NCBI GenBank assembly: GCA_017858135.1 | Contig: JAFMBY010000007.1 | Span: 1-50,870, forward strand | Direction: 5' to 3' | Source of the DNA: Porticoccaceae bacterium | GTDB taxonomy: Bacteria > Pseudomonadota > Gammaproteobacteria > Pseudomonadales > Porticoccaceae | Length of the DNA: 50,870 nt | Part shown: positions 1 to 9,073 of the stretch, one piece after another | Numbering within the stretch: the first letter of the stretch is position 1 | Layout: each line of letters opens with the position of its first letter | Position numbers and translations under genes: made by a program | The notes under the pieces: generated by a model | Database searches by the model: none | Told to the model about the DNA's origin: nothing | Seen by the model: the letters and a program-made list of their open reading frames with translations, nothing else

Positions 1-1020
1 CAGCAAGTATTGAAAGATGGCGTGCCCTGGAATGCCAATATGATTCTCGACGACGGCGGTGACTTGACTGGCCTGCTACATGAGAAATTTCCACAGGTTC
101 TGGATGCAGTTCACGGTGTGACTGAAGAGACCACCACTGGTGTACACCGTCTCTATGAGATGCTCAAGAGCGGCGAATTAAAAATACCTGCAATCAATGT
201 TAATGACTCTGTGACTAAGTCCAAGTGCGATAACAAGTACGGCTGTCGTCACAGCCTTAACGATGCCATCAAACGCGCCACTGACCATTTACTGTCTGGC
301 AAAAAGGCGGTTGTGGTTGGCTATGGTGATGTTGGCAAGGGCTCGGCTCAATCACTGCGTCAGGAAGGCATGATTGTAAAAGTGACTGAAGTTGACCCAA
401 TCTGTGCCATGCAAGCCTGTCTAGACGGCTTTGAAGTTGTCTCAACGTACATTGATGGCGATGTCAACAAAGGGGTCGACAAGGCCCTGCTAAGTAATAC
501 TGATATGTTTGTCACCAGCACGGGTAACTACAACGTCTGTAGTTCTGATGTGCTCGGCGCGCTAAAGAGCGGCTGTGTGGTGTGTAATATCGGTCACTTC
601 GACAATGAAATCGATACTGCGTTTATGCGTAAAACGTGGGAGTGGGAAGAGATCAAACCTCAGGTGCACAAGGTTTACCGCGACCGCGCTAGCAATGATC
701 ACCTGTTGCTGCTGGCCGAGGGCCGACTGGTTAATCTGGGCAATGCAACCGGTCACCCAAGCCGCATTATGGATGGCTCGTTTGCCAACCAGGTACTGGC
801 GCAGATCGATCTGTATAAAAAGCAGTTTGCGGCACAGGATGCAGCAACCAAAGCTGACATGTTGCGCGTAGAAGTTCTGCCCAAGCATCTTGATGAAGAA
901 GTGGCAGCCCATATGGTGCGCGGTTTTGGCGGTGTGATTACCAAGCTAACTCAGGAGCAAGCAGACTATATTAATGTGCCTGTAGAAGGTCCATTTAAAG
1001 GCGACAGCTACAAGTACTGA
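1..1020 (+). CDS. ahcY: S-adenosylhomocysteinase, 5' truncated by the window edge
   Basis: Hydrolyses S-adenosylhomocysteine to adenosine and homocysteine in the cytosol, removing the product inhibitor of SAM-dependent methyltransferases. The frame is open to the first base, so the N-terminal part lies outside the window; about 339 residues remain of a family usually 430-470 long. Visible family signatures are [16 protein letters not shown] near the edge, the [14 protein letters not shown] segment, and the NAD+-binding loop GYGDVGKG, whose codons begin at 319. The C-terminal end GDSYKY matches the conserved lysine/tyrosine tail that completes the cofactor site of the neighbouring subunit. metF follows after 107 bp and a hairpin, which makes an activated-methyl-cycle pair with it. 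Identification is firm; the real start cannot be seen. Confidence 0.97.
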   Translation, partial: QQVLKDGVPWNANMILDDGGDLTGLLHEKFPQVLDAVHGVTEETTTGVHRLYEMLKSGELKIPAINVNDSVTKSKCDNKYGCRHSLNDAIKRATDHLLSGKKAVVVGYGDVGKGSAQSLRQEGMIVKVTEVDPICAMQACLDGFEVVSTYIDGDVNKGVDKALLSNTDMFVTSTGNYNVCSSDVLGALKSGCVVCNIGHFDNEIDTAFMRKTWEWEEIKPQVHKVYRDRASNDHLLLLAEGRLVNLGNATGHPSRIMDGSFANQVLAQIDLYKKQFAAQDAATKADMLRVEVLPKHLDEEVAAHMVRGFGGVITKLTQEQADYINVPVEGPFKGDSYKY

Positions 1021-1045
1021 GTTGTTGTGGATGTTGATTGGCCGG

Positions 1046-1077
1046 GGCCCCTGATTCAGGGGCCTCATAGCCCTTTT
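1046..1077 (+). terminator. Probable intrinsic terminator after ahcY
   Basis: An 8-bp perfect GC-rich stem, GGCCCCTG / CAGGGGCC, with a 3-nt ATT loop (1046-1064) lies 26 bp after the ahcY stop. The following T-tract is short and displaced (TTTT at 1074-1077), so termination may be partial and some transcripts may continue into metF. Confidence 0.6.
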
Positions 1078-1127
1078 GCCTAATAGTATCTTAGCGATGC
1101 TCAGCGTATTAAAGGAATAAATATTTT

Positions 1128-1976
1128 ATGATCAGCGACACACCGCATCTGAGTTTTGAGTTTTTTCCCCCAAAAACCGATCAGGGGAAAGCCAATCTCG
1201 CCGTTACACGTCAAAAGCTAGGAAAATTTAATCCGGAATTTTTCTCCGTCACCTACGGTGCCGGGGGTTCAACTCGGGCAACAACCATGGATCAAGTCGC
1301 AGCGATTCAAGCCGATGGTTTTGCCGTTGCACCGCATATTTCCTTTGGTGGCAGCGCTGAAGATGAAGTTTTGGCGTTACTCAACAACTATAAAGCGTCT
1401 GGCGTGCGCCACCTTGTGGCTCTTCGCGGTGATCTCCCCTCTGGGGTCGGTGGCGCAGCGCAGTTAGTCCATGCCAACCAACTGGTTGCATTTATTCGCG
1501 AAAACACCGGTGATCACTTTACTATTCATGTTGCTGCCTATCCTGAGATTCATCCGGAAGCCGAGAGCTACAGCAAAGATGTCTATTGGCTTGGTGAGAA
1601 ATTTAGAGCCGGCGCTGACCGCGCTATGACGCAATACTTTTACAATGCCGACGCCTACTTTAAGTTTGTCGACGAGTGCGCCAAAACCGGCATCGGCGAA
1701 CCGATTGTTCCAGGCATTATGCCGTTAACCAACTACAGTAATCTGATCCGCTTCTCCGACAGCTGTGGGGCTGATATCCCACGCTGGCTGCGCTGGCAAC
1801 TTAAAGAGCGAAGCGACAATGTTGACGATCTGATTAGCTATGGAATCGACATCGTCACTGAGCTAAGCCAGAGACTGCTTGATGGCGGTGCGCCAGGGTT
1901 GCATTTTTACACCATGAACCAATGGCAGGTTCCTGATATCCTATGCCGCAATTTGGGCTATTCGGACAATAATTAA
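1128..1976 (+). CDS. metF: Methylenetetrahydrofolate reductase
   Basis: Reduces 5,10-methylene-THF to 5-methyl-THF using FAD, supplying the methyl group for methionine synthesis. The 282 residues match the usual bacterial single-domain length. The N-terminal FEFFPPKT contains the catalytic glutamate region, and HLVALRGDLP near residue 95 is the conserved flavin-site ALRGD segment. The C-terminal GLHFYTMN is also typical. The ATG is preceded by an AAAGGAA Shine-Dalgarno at 1111-1117. It lies between ahcY and rsmE on the same strand, 9 bp before rsmE, so metF-rsmE are probably cotranscribed. Confidence 0.97.
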   Translation: MISDTPHLSFEFFPPKTDQGKANLAVTRQKLGKFNPEFFSVTYGAGGSTRATTMDQVAAIQADGFAVAPHISFGGSAEDEVLALLNNYKASGVRHLVALRGDLPSGVGGAAQLVHANQLVAFIRENTGDHFTIHVAAYPEIHPEAESYSKDVYWLGEKFRAGADRAMTQYFYNADAYFKFVDECAKTGIGEPIVPGIMPLTNYSNLIRFSDSCGADIPRWLRWQLKERSDNVDDLISYGIDIVTELSQRLLDGGAPGLHFYTMNQWQVPDILCRNLGYSDNN

Positions 1977-1985
1977 TCAGTCGCC

Positions 1986-2723
1986 ATGCGCATTCCTCGA
2001 ATATACACCGATCAGCCGTTGGACAGTGGTGCCAAGGTAACCCTTGAGGGCGGCGCGGCGCGACACCTCTGCTCTGCTTTGCGGATGTCTGTGGGGGAGG
2101 AAATTACACTCTTTAATGGTGATGGCGGTGAGTTCTCGGCAGCGCTCACTGCGCTTGGAAAATCTCAGGTTGGGGTAGTCGTTGGCGAGCACCGAGGGGT
2201 TAATCGCGAATCGCCACTTAAACTGCATCTGGCGATTGCCGTGTCCCGCGGCGAGCGCATGGACTGGATCGTGCAAAAAGCCACTGAGCTCGGCGCCTCC
2301 GAAATCACCCCTCTTTTTAGTGAGCGCACTGAGGTTAAACTCAACGCCGAGCGACTGGAAAAGAAATTGCGCCACTGGCAACAGGTAGCGATCAGCGCCT
2401 GTGAGCAGAGTCAGCGCAATAAACTGCCAACGATTCACGATGCCCAAACCCTGAATCACTGGTTGAGTCAGGGTAATGACGATTCGGCACAATTAAAGCT
2501 CGTACTACATCACCGCAGCGATAAGACCCTTGCCCAACATCAAGCACCAAAACGCGTCTGTCTACTGGTCGGACCGGAGGGCGGTCTCAGTGACAATGAG
2601 ATCCATCACGCCGTAGAGAATGGTTTTGTACCCTTAACGCTGGGCCCCAGAGTGATGCGCACCGAAACCGCACCGCTGGCGGCAATCAGCATTATGCAGT
2701 CAGCTTGGGGAGATATGGGCTGA
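1986..2723 (+). CDS. rsmE: 16S rRNA (uracil-1498-N3)-methyltransferase
   Basis: SPOUT-fold methyltransferase that makes m3U1498 in 16S rRNA of the 30S subunit. It has 245 residues, with a PUA-like N-terminal domain (about 1-70) and a C-terminal knot carrying LLVGPEGGLSDNE and LTLGPRVMRTETAPLAAI, the SAM-binding trefoil-knot signatures of RsmE. The ATG follows metF by 9 bp without a strong Shine-Dalgarno, which suggests coupling to metF translation. The next gene appears to start inside its last codons. Confidence 0.95.
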   Translation: MRIPRIYTDQPLDSGAKVTLEGGAARHLCSALRMSVGEEITLFNGDGGEFSAALTALGKSQVGVVVGEHRGVNRESPLKLHLAIAVSRGERMDWIVQKATELGASEITPLFSERTEVKLNAERLEKKLRHWQQVAISACEQSQRNKLPTIHDAQTLNHWLSQGNDDSAQLKLVLHHRSDKTLAQHQAPKRVCLLVGPEGGLSDNEIHHAVENGFVPLTLGPRVMRTETAPLAAISIMQSAWGDMG

Positions 2724-3589
2724 AGCGGCTCGGTCTCGCGTTCTTGGCAGCTGTCATCGGCTGGGGCTCCCTGCTACTTCAGACATCGGCCAAGGCTGCT
2801 GTATTTGGTGATGGCCACCCTGAAAATGGCATTGAAGATCAACGCCTAGTAACAACTCAACCGCAGCTAAGATCTGTCGGCACCGTGGTCTGCGACGACG
2901 GGCTCAGGGGCACCGCAACGCATATTAAAGCCTCTTTTAGAGAATCAGCTGCACCTATTATAGTCACTGCAGCACATATCTTATTTGAGAAAAAATCTGG
3001 AAAAATGTACCTATCGTGCAGCTATCTCCCGCAAAATAGACGACTAAGTGCCATTCCCTTTTACGCTATTTCAGAGCACGACTACAATCCTTTTGCGGCC
3101 GACAAAATTGAGCAATCTGAGACCGATATTGTTTTTATCGCACTCGCCGGATCACTGCAACAGCCCGCCCTCAGCTTAACCGAGGCAGCCAATATCAATG
3201 ATCAAAAACTGTCTCTGCTCGGCTACAATAGCGATCTAAACGATATTACTGAGTCAGCGGACTGCGAAACATTTGTCTCTGCGCAGTTTGCCAGTGAGAA
3301 GTTGCTGTTGCACGACTGTGATGCCAGAAGCGGGGCATCTGGTGGGCCACTTTTGTTGCAGCTAATATCGCAGCAAGGCAGCGAACCCCAACCCAGCGTT
3401 ATTGCAATACACGGTGGAACGCTATTTTTGCATCCTCAGGACGACGCTGAGCACAGCACCAATGTTGATGGCGCTGTGGCAGATCCGGAAAGGTGGGTCA
3501 ATCAGGCACGTAAAGTCGATCAGGCCCTGCTCGAACGGCTACGACGCTTCAACACATATCTTGCCAAGGGTTTTCCAGATCAAAGCTGA
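2705..3589 (+). CDS. Secreted trypsin-like serine protease family protein
   Basis: Up to 294 residues. A hydrophobic N-terminal segment (about residues 9-31, ending in SAKAA) looks like a signal peptide, pointing to the periplasm or outside. A serine-protease triad can be read in S1 order: VTAAHILF (His91), SETDIVFIAL (Asp141) and GASGGPLLL (Ser212). Substrate is unknown. There is no ATG at a suitable place. Either TTG 2705 (inside rsmE) or TTG 2744 would be the start, and GGGGAGA at 2707-2713 is the only purine-rich patch, so the start is uncertain. Its 3' end overlaps the convergent fabY gene by 41 bp. The catalytic residues support an active protease; regulation and role are not evident. 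Confidence 0.75.
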   Translation: MGRYGLKRLGLAFLAAVIGWGSLLLQTSAKAAVFGDGHPENGIEDQRLVTTQPQLRSVGTVVCDDGLRGTATHIKASFRESAAPIIVTAAHILFEKKSGKMYLSCSYLPQNRRLSAIPFYAISEHDYNPFAADKIEQSETDIVFIALAGSLQQPALSLTEAANINDQKLSLLGYNSDLNDITESADCETFVSAQFASEKLLLHDCDARSGASGGPLLLQLISQQGSEPQPSVIAIHGGTLFLHPQDDAEHSTNVDGAVADPERWVNQARKVDQALLERLRRFNTYLAKGFPDQS

Positions 3590-5447
3590 CATCCCGAGCA
3601 AACCCTGGAATGTGAATGCCCTCAGTAGTAATAGTCACTCCCTCTTCGTCGATGAGAGGCTCTCCGAAACGATAAATCACGTCCAACTGAGCAGCATCGG
3701 CTTGACGTGCATACTGCTCTGCAACTGCGCGTGTGGTGTCGCGCTGAGAGAGATAGTCATTAAACCGATCGGCGTAACGCACGGCCAACATCTCTTCCAC
3801 TTTCGCCGGTGACAGCAGCACCGCGGTGGCGTTGTTACCGCCAAAGCCTTTTGAGTTGATAAACGCGACGTCCATTTTATTGCCGCTAACATCCATATCT
3901 TGTAGCGGGAAGCGCAAACGCTCCTGTGCGACATCCGGGGCAACCTCAGCAATGGTTTTAATGCCTGGGATCATTTGATACTTAAAGGTTCCGAGAGCGG
4001 AAATCAGCTGATCACCGCTGGCAGTCGATAACGAGTGTCCGACGTACGCTTTGATTGCCGTCACCGGCCAATCATAGATATCAAACGCCTGGGCAACACG
4101 CTCGATCAGCTGCGACTCTGTCGTGCGGTTAGCCGGCGTGCTCGAACCGTGGGCGTGGACAAAACTGTGTTTCCTAACGCTCTCTGTACCGACAATATTC
4201 ACTGCCGCGGCCACTGCTTTAGAAAATGAAATATAGTTACCGACACCAGGTGCTGAAATCGACTTTTTAACGCCATCTGCATTGATAAAGACCTCTGGCA
4301 CGGCGCCGTGAATATCCGCGCCCAGTTCGATAGCCAAGGCGTCATCCATTAAAACAATATACTGAGTCGCTTCAGACAGAGTAAAGCCACAGTTGTGCCC
4401 AAAGGGGCGGCTGGCTCGACGCCAGTCTGGCGTTTCGGTACCATCCAGCTTACACAGATTTTCATCGCTGCCAAGCGCGCTCATATTGGCAAAGCCCTCG
4501 GATATTTCTGGAGTCACCGCCGCTTCCGCATTGCCTAAAATCGCTACGCGGCGCCGGCCGCTGCGAATATCTCGCACCGCAGCTTGCAGCACATAGAGAA
4601 AGCTGGCGCAGGCGCCGGTAATCGCTTCAGTGTGGCCAACGCTGCCGAGTACGTAGGCATTAATAAAATCTGCTGGCATTGAGTTCAAACCTAGCGGCAC
4701 CTGCTTGGCGGTGGTCCGGCCTCCACGCAAGCGCGCCTGCAGCAGGCCGCCAAAGCCCTCTTCGGTCATTTGACTTAAAGCGCTAGAAGAGTAAACGCCC
4801 ACTTCGTCTGGACTTACTGATTTGGCAACACTCTCCCATGGAATTCCGATCGAATGCACGGCGTCACTGGCGCCCAATAGTGCCATCTGTAAGCTGCGCG
4901 GATGAAAACGGCTGTTGTAGTGATCGGCCGGATTAAAGCCGCTGGGAAGCTGTCCTGCTGCCTTAGCGATTAGCTCATAATGTGATTCAACAAGATATTG
5001 GCTGGAGCCGCATGCAGTGATTTCTACAGTGCCGTTTTCAAGATCGCGGATCTCCCAGTCCTGTGGTGGAACCTTCGGTAAATCACGCTTCAACATGCTG
5101 AACTGAACAGGCTGGTTGGCGTCTTCAGTGAGGGAAATCTTTTTATGCCCTGGCACCTTGGCCGGATCAAATAACTCGATCTTACGGATCAAGGTACCAT
5201 TGAGCACCTCTTGCCGAAAACGCTGGTCTACCTCGAGCGCACTCAGCAGTGCACCCTGTTGGTCGCGATAGCCTTCACCCTCTTTAGTGACCTGCGCCAT
5301 CAAACAGGCAAGGCTGACAACCGTATCAATCTGTTCTTCAGTTGGTAGTGACTCTAGAATCATACGCCTGAACGCTTGATGAGAAGAACTGCGTCCAGCG
5401 GCGTTGTAGCCACCAAAGCCGACTACAACCGGAAGAGAGTTAAGCAT
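3549..5447 (-). CDS. fabY: Beta-ketoacyl-ACP synthase, FabY type
   Basis: A 632-residue ketosynthase, about 200 residues longer than FabB/FabF. It matches the length and N-terminal style (VVVGFGGYNAAGRSS) I recall for Pseudomonas FabY, which condenses acetyl-CoA with malonyl-ACP to start fatty acid synthesis and can replace FabH. The thiolase-fold catalytic residues are visible: Cys280 in ITGACASF, His433 in VHAHGSSTP and His471 in YVGHSLST. No acyltransferase or ACP domain is attached. The gene is divergent from a GlxA-type regulator across 125 bp. Its 3' end overlaps the serine protease gene tail to tail. The family call is strong; the FabY subgroup rests on length and N-terminus. Confidence 0.85.
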   Translation of the reverse strand: MLNSLPVVVGFGGYNAAGRSSSHQAFRRMILESLPTEEQIDTVVSLACLMAQVTKEGEGYRDQQGALLSALEVDQRFRQEVLNGTLIRKIELFDPAKVPGHKKISLTEDANQPVQFSMLKRDLPKVPPQDWEIRDLENGTVEITACGSSQYLVESHYELIAKAAGQLPSGFNPADHYNSRFHPRSLQMALLGASDAVHSIGIPWESVAKSVSPDEVGVYSSSALSQMTEEGFGGLLQARLRGGRTTAKQVPLGLNSMPADFINAYVLGSVGHTEAITGACASFLYVLQAAVRDIRSGRRRVAILGNAEAAVTPEISEGFANMSALGSDENLCKLDGTETPDWRRASRPFGHNCGFTLSEATQYIVLMDDALAIELGADIHGAVPEVFINADGVKKSISAPGVGNYISFSKAVAAAVNIVGTESVRKHSFVHAHGSSTPANRTTESQLIERVAQAFDIYDWPVTAIKAYVGHSLSTASGDQLISALGTFKYQMIPGIKTIAEVAPDVAQERLRFPLQDMDVSGNKMDVAFINSKGFGGNNATAVLLSPAKVEEMLAVRYADRFNDYLSQRDTTRAVAEQYARQADAAQLDVIYRFGEPLIDEEGVTITTEGIHIPGFARDVSFDLENPWQDMC

Positions 5448-5532
5448 AGAGAATGTCCTTGCAGTGAAGCAATTAAGAGACCGCTAGTGTAGGCAGAGTT
5501 GCCGCAGATTATTTTTGTTAATCAGCCATAAA

Positions 5533-5546
5533 CTAATAGGTATTAG
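5533..5546. promoter_or_regulatory. Inverted repeat between fabY and the AraC-type regulator
   Basis: CTAATA-GG-TATTAG is a perfect 6-bp inverted repeat with a 2-bp spacer in the 125-bp divergent intergenic region. A TATATT (5558-5563) lies just downstream on the plus strand. It is a plausible operator for fabY and/or the regulator. The binding protein is not known. Confidence 0.35.
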
Positions 5547-5572
5547 CCATATCGTGCTATATTGGCCGTACC

Positions 5573-6565
5573 ATGACCTTTAATCTGACACTTTTACTCT
5601 GTGACAATATGCTGGTCTCGAGCACCACTCTGGCCGCTGAGATTTTTCAATTTGCGCAAGCAATGGCACGCGCCAGGAAAAATACGCAGACTAGTTTAAC
5701 GATCCGCTGGGTTAGCGCTGACGGCCAACCAGTGCGAACATCAGCGGGCTTCGAGCTGAGCCCAACACATTCTATCCGTGACGTCTTTACCAGTGACCTT
5801 ATTCATATCCCGGCTCTGTGGCGCAATCCACGGCTCGCCGTACTTAAGCATGGCGCCTATATCCCTTGGCTACAGGAACAGCATCAGCGTAACTGCAGTT
5901 TTACCACGGTGGGCACAGGGGTGTGTTTTTTAGCAGAGGCGGGACTTCTCGATGATAAGCCGGCGACGACACACTGGCATTACTTCGACCAACTGCAGCG
6001 CAGCTATCCCAAGGTCAAGCTGGCACGCCAGCATTTCACGACCCAGGCTGGCAATATCTATTGCGCAGCCAGTATCAATGCCATGGCAGAACTGATGATG
6101 CATCAGGTAGAGCGTATCTTTGGCCGAGTTATCGCGCGCCAGGCGCAGCGCAATTTTTTTCATGAAATTCGCAATTTAGCCGAGCCAGCCAGTATCAGCG
6201 ATCACCAGAAGATACACGGCGATGAAACGATTGTGCAGGCGCAGATATGGCTTCAGGACAATCTCAGCAAGCAGCTCTCAGTGCCCAATCTGGCGGCTCA
6301 GTTTGGCATGAGCACGCGGACCTTCAATCGACGTTTCGCAGCCGCCGCAGGCAATACGCCGGGGCATTATCTGACCGAGGTGCGCATGACCTTTGCCTGC
6401 GACCTATTGAAAAACACCGACTTATCCATCTTGGAGATTGCCAATTATAGCGGCTACAACGACGCCAGCTGGTTCTCTGTTCGCTTTAAACATTGGGCTG
6501 GGAATAGCCCAAAGGAGTATCGCCGTACGGTTCGCGCGAAACTATTTTCTACTGAGGTGACATAA
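5573..6565 (+). CDS. GlxA-family AraC-type transcriptional regulator (DJ-1/PfpI plus HTH)
   Basis: A 330-residue DNA-binding protein. The first 190 residues have the DJ-1/PfpI-like fold used as a sensor domain in this family, with the elbow region TVGTGVCFLAEAGLLD followed by ATTHWH. The last 110 residues hold two AraC helix-turn-helix motifs (LSVPNLAAQFGMSTRTFNRRF and ILEIANYSGYNDASWFSVRF) and end with SPKEYRR. The ligand is unknown. It is transcribed divergently from fabY and shares an inverted repeat with it, which makes fabY an inferred target. No clear Shine-Dalgarno precedes the ATG. A hairpin overlaps its stop codon. Confidence 0.88.
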   Translation: MTFNLTLLLCDNMLVSSTTLAAEIFQFAQAMARARKNTQTSLTIRWVSADGQPVRTSAGFELSPTHSIRDVFTSDLIHIPALWRNPRLAVLKHGAYIPWLQEQHQRNCSFTTVGTGVCFLAEAGLLDDKPATTHWHYFDQLQRSYPKVKLARQHFTTQAGNIYCAASINAMAELMMHQVERIFGRVIARQAQRNFFHEIRNLAEPASISDHQKIHGDETIVQAQIWLQDNLSKQLSVPNLAAQFGMSTRTFNRRFAAAAGNTPGHYLTEVRMTFACDLLKNTDLSILEIANYSGYNDASWFSVRFKHWAGNSPKEYRRTVRAKLFSTEVT

Positions 6566-6575
6566 GCGTCACCTC
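6554..6575. terminator. Hairpin between converging regulator and serA
   Basis: GAGGTGAC-ATAAGC-GTCACCTC is a perfect 8-bp stem whose loop contains the stop codon of the plus-strand regulator; serA ends at 6591 on the other strand. A-rich flanks on both sides make a shared bidirectional terminator likely, though neither side has a long T-tract. Confidence 0.5.
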
Positions 6576-6590
6576 GGCAAAAGACAGCAA

Positions 6591-7760
6591 TTAGATAATA
6601 CGTACGTGAACAACGCCGTCGACCGCCGCTATCTTGGCCTTTAGGCTGGCATCAAAATCGCCTTCGATATCAATAATATTATAAGCAATATCATTGCGAC
6701 TCTTATTCACCATATCGACAACATTGAGTTCGCTATCCGCCAAGATCGACAACACACTGCCGAGGACCTTAGGCACGTTTCTATTACTGAAGGTGATTCG
6801 CGTTCCGCCATTGCGTGCCATTTTAATCTGTGGATAGTTTACTGAATTGCGAATATTGCCATCCTCAAGAAAATCCATCAGCTGATTGGCCGCCATCACC
6901 GCACAGTTCTCTTCGGCCTCTTCAGTGCTGGCGCCAATATGCGGCATCAACAACACATCGCTGCGACCGAGCAACTCTGGCGTTGGGAAGTCGGTGATAT
7001 AGCCAGCAATCACACCATTATCAAGCGCGTCGACGATATCGGCAGTGCTGACTATCTCTTCGCGAGCAAAATTGACAATCTTAGCTGTCGCTTTCATTCC
7101 GGCAAGCGTTTTGCTGTTGATCAAATGCTTAGTCGCTGGGATAGCAGGAACGTGCAAAGTAATAAAATCTGCCCGCGCTAACAGTGCCTCAAGATTGTCC
7201 ATACGCTCTACACTACTCGACAGCTGCCATGCGGCCTCAACCGAAATGGCTGGATCATAACCCACTACATTCATTCCCAGCTCAAGCGCCAAGTTGGCAA
7301 TCATCGAGCCGATGGCTCCGAGACCCACGACACCGAGGGTTTTGCCCTGCACTTCGGCACCGGCAAAACGCTTCTTTTCTTTTTCCAGTAACTTGCCCAT
7401 CTCGGCTGAATCGCTAATCTCAGTGAGGCCCTGAACATAGTTCATGCCACCATAAATATCCCGCGATCCCATCAGCAGCGCCGCGACAATCAACTCTTTC
7501 ACCGCGTTGGCGTTGGCTCCCGGCGTGTTGAAAACGACAATGCCCTGCTCAGTGTAATCGGCAACGGGAATATTGTTGACACCAGCTCCGGCGCGAGCAA
7601 TGGCAACGACAGACGATGGCATCACTTCACTGTGTAACTTCTGGCTGCGCAACAAAATACCATCTGGATCAGCACTTTCACTGGATACCTGATAGCTCTC
7701 CGCGGGAAAGCGGCTGAGGCCTTTGGATGAAATGGCGTTGTAGGTACGAATCTTGAACAT
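6591..7760 (-). CDS. serA: D-3-phosphoglycerate dehydrogenase
   Basis: Oxidises 3-phosphoglycerate to 3-phosphohydroxypyruvate with NAD+, the first step of serine synthesis. In 389 residues it has the substrate domain split around a Rossmann fold (VVGLGAIGS at about 144-152). The catalytic triad of D-2-hydroxyacid dehydrogenases is Arg233 (NFAREE), Glu262 (PTPELLG) and His274 (MPHIGAST). A C-terminal ACT domain starts near residue 318, the usual site of serine feedback. serC lies 43 bp upstream on the same strand, so the two steps form an operon. Confidence 0.95.
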   Translation of the reverse strand: MFKIRTYNAISSKGLSRFPAESYQVSSESADPDGILLRSQKLHSEVMPSSVVAIARAGAGVNNIPVADYTEQGIVVFNTPGANANAVKELIVAALLMGSRDIYGGMNYVQGLTEISDSAEMGKLLEKEKKRFAGAEVQGKTLGVVGLGAIGSMIANLALELGMNVVGYDPAISVEAAWQLSSSVERMDNLEALLARADFITLHVPAIPATKHLINSKTLAGMKATAKIVNFAREEIVSTADIVDALDNGVIAGYITDFPTPELLGRSDVLLMPHIGASTEEAEENCAVMAANQLMDFLEDGNIRNSVNYPQIKMARNGGTRITFSNRNVPKVLGSVLSILADSELNVVDMVNKSRNDIAYNIIDIEGDFDASLKAKIAAVDGVVHVRII

Positions 7761-7803
7761 AGTCTTTATGGTCTCGGTTTTTAATCTTGTTTTCAGTGTG
7801 CTG

Positions 7804-8919
7804 TTAGGCTCTTACGTGGTTATACGCCCAGTCAAGCCAGGGCAGGAGCGCCTTCAGATCAGATGCCTCCACCGTGGCGCCGCACCAAACCCGCAGGCCG
7901 GCCGGAGCGTCGCGATAAGCACCTATATCGTAGGCAACCGCTTCCGAAGCTAACAACTTAACAATCTGTTTAACCTGATCTGCGTCGAGATCAAGGGTCA
8001 GGCAGACGCTGGTATTGGAGATCTGATCCGCCTCCTGAGCCAGAAAATGAGCCCAGGGACGAGTAGCCACAAAGTCCTTTATGACATCTAGGTTGGCATT
8101 GGATTTGGCAATCGCTGCCGGCAGTCCACCGATAGACCGCACCCAGTCGAGAGCGTCGAGATAATCTGCTACACAGAGCATCGAGGGCGTATTGATGGTT
8201 TCACCGCGGAAGATTCCCTCGATCAGCTTGCCACCTTTAGTCATACGGAAAATTTTTGGCATTGGCCAGGCGGGCGTATAGCTTTCTAGACGCTCAACCG
8301 CACGCGGGCTGAGGATCAACATACCGTGAGCACCTTCACCACCGAGTACTTTTTGCCAGCTATAGGTAATCACATCAAGTTTTTCCCATGGCATATCCAT
8401 GGCAAATACCGCGGAGGTGGCATCGCAAATAGTCAGGCCACTGCGCTGGTCGCTAATCCAATCGGCATTTGGTACCTTGACCCCAGCAGTGGTGCCATTC
8501 CAGGTAAACAATATGTCATGCTCTGGATTGGCCTGACTCATATCCGGCAGCTGACCATAGTCCGCGGTATAACTGTTGAGGTTGTCGAGCTTTAACTGTT
8601 TGACAGCATCGGTGAGCCAGCCGCTGCCGAAGGATTCCCAAGCAAACACATCCACTGGTCGCGCACCGAGCACCGACCACATAATCATCTCCACCGCACC
8701 GGTATCTGAGGCGGGAACCACGCCGACTCTATAACCTTCCGGGAGCCCAAGAATCTCGGCTGTATCGCTGCAGGCACGACCTAGAGCAAGCTTGCCAACG
8801 CTGGAGCGATGAGAGCGGCCCAAAGTATCGATAGCGAGATTGTTTAGGTCATAACCCGGACGCTTGGAACAGGGGCCAGAGGAAAAGTTTGGATTAGCGG
8901 GCTTAGTGGTTGGTTTCAT
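7804..8919 (-). CDS. serC: Phosphoserine aminotransferase, alphaproteobacterial/archaeal-type SerC
   Basis: PLP enzyme that converts 3-phosphohydroxypyruvate plus glutamate to phosphoserine. The 371 residues open with [13 protein letters not shown], and [15 protein letters not shown] carries the Schiff-base lysine (Lys190), with Asp166 in TICDATSA contacting the pyridine nitrogen. The pattern [10 protein letters not shown] and the [14 protein letters not shown] segment are those of the second SerC subgroup (known from alphaproteobacteria and Methanosarcina), not of the E. coli type usual in gammaproteobacteria. It forms an operon with serA. A 14-bp palindrome lies about 75 bp upstream of the start. 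Confidence 0.93.
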   Translation of the reverse strand: MKPTTKPANPNFSSGPCSKRPGYDLNNLAIDTLGRSHRSSVGKLALGRACSDTAEILGLPEGYRVGVVPASDTGAVEMIMWSVLGARPVDVFAWESFGSGWLTDAVKQLKLDNLNSYTADYGQLPDMSQANPEHDILFTWNGTTAGVKVPNADWISDQRSGLTICDATSAVFAMDMPWEKLDVITYSWQKVLGGEGAHGMLILSPRAVERLESYTPAWPMPKIFRMTKGGKLIEGIFRGETINTPSMLCVADYLDALDWVRSIGGLPAAIAKSNANLDVIKDFVATRPWAHFLAQEADQISNTSVCLTLDLDADQVKQIVKLLASEAVAYDIGAYRDAPAGLRVWCGATVEASDLKALLPWLDWAYNHVRA

Positions 8920-8991
8920 GGGTTGCGGTAGCTTCTTGTCAGTATCAGATTTAATTAAAGGGTGCAGAGTCTAGTGTTACAGATACGCTTT

Positions 8992-9005
8992 TTAAAGCGC
9001 TTTAA
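8992..9005. promoter_or_regulatory. 14-bp perfect palindrome upstream of serC
   Basis: TTAAAGCGCTTTAA reads identically on both strands and lies in the 154-bp gap between the serC start (8919) and the dsbA stop (9074), where the serC-serA promoter must be. It could be an operator or a short terminator remnant of dsbA. No known regulator was recognised. Confidence 0.35.
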
Positions 9006-9073
9006 CTCATGATGGCTATTCCTGTGACCTATATGGCCATAGGAGAAACTTTTGCAGGAGCAGACAAAGAGGA

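Noticed and set aside
1021-1127. A SAM or SAH riboswitch between ahcY and metF
   Set aside because: The 107 bp hold only the 8-bp terminator-like stem and a Shine-Dalgarno; no pseudoknot or conserved riboswitch core was found.
1977-2492. Minus-strand 171-codon frame opposite rsmE
   Set aside because: It overlaps RsmE entirely and has no recognisable domain.
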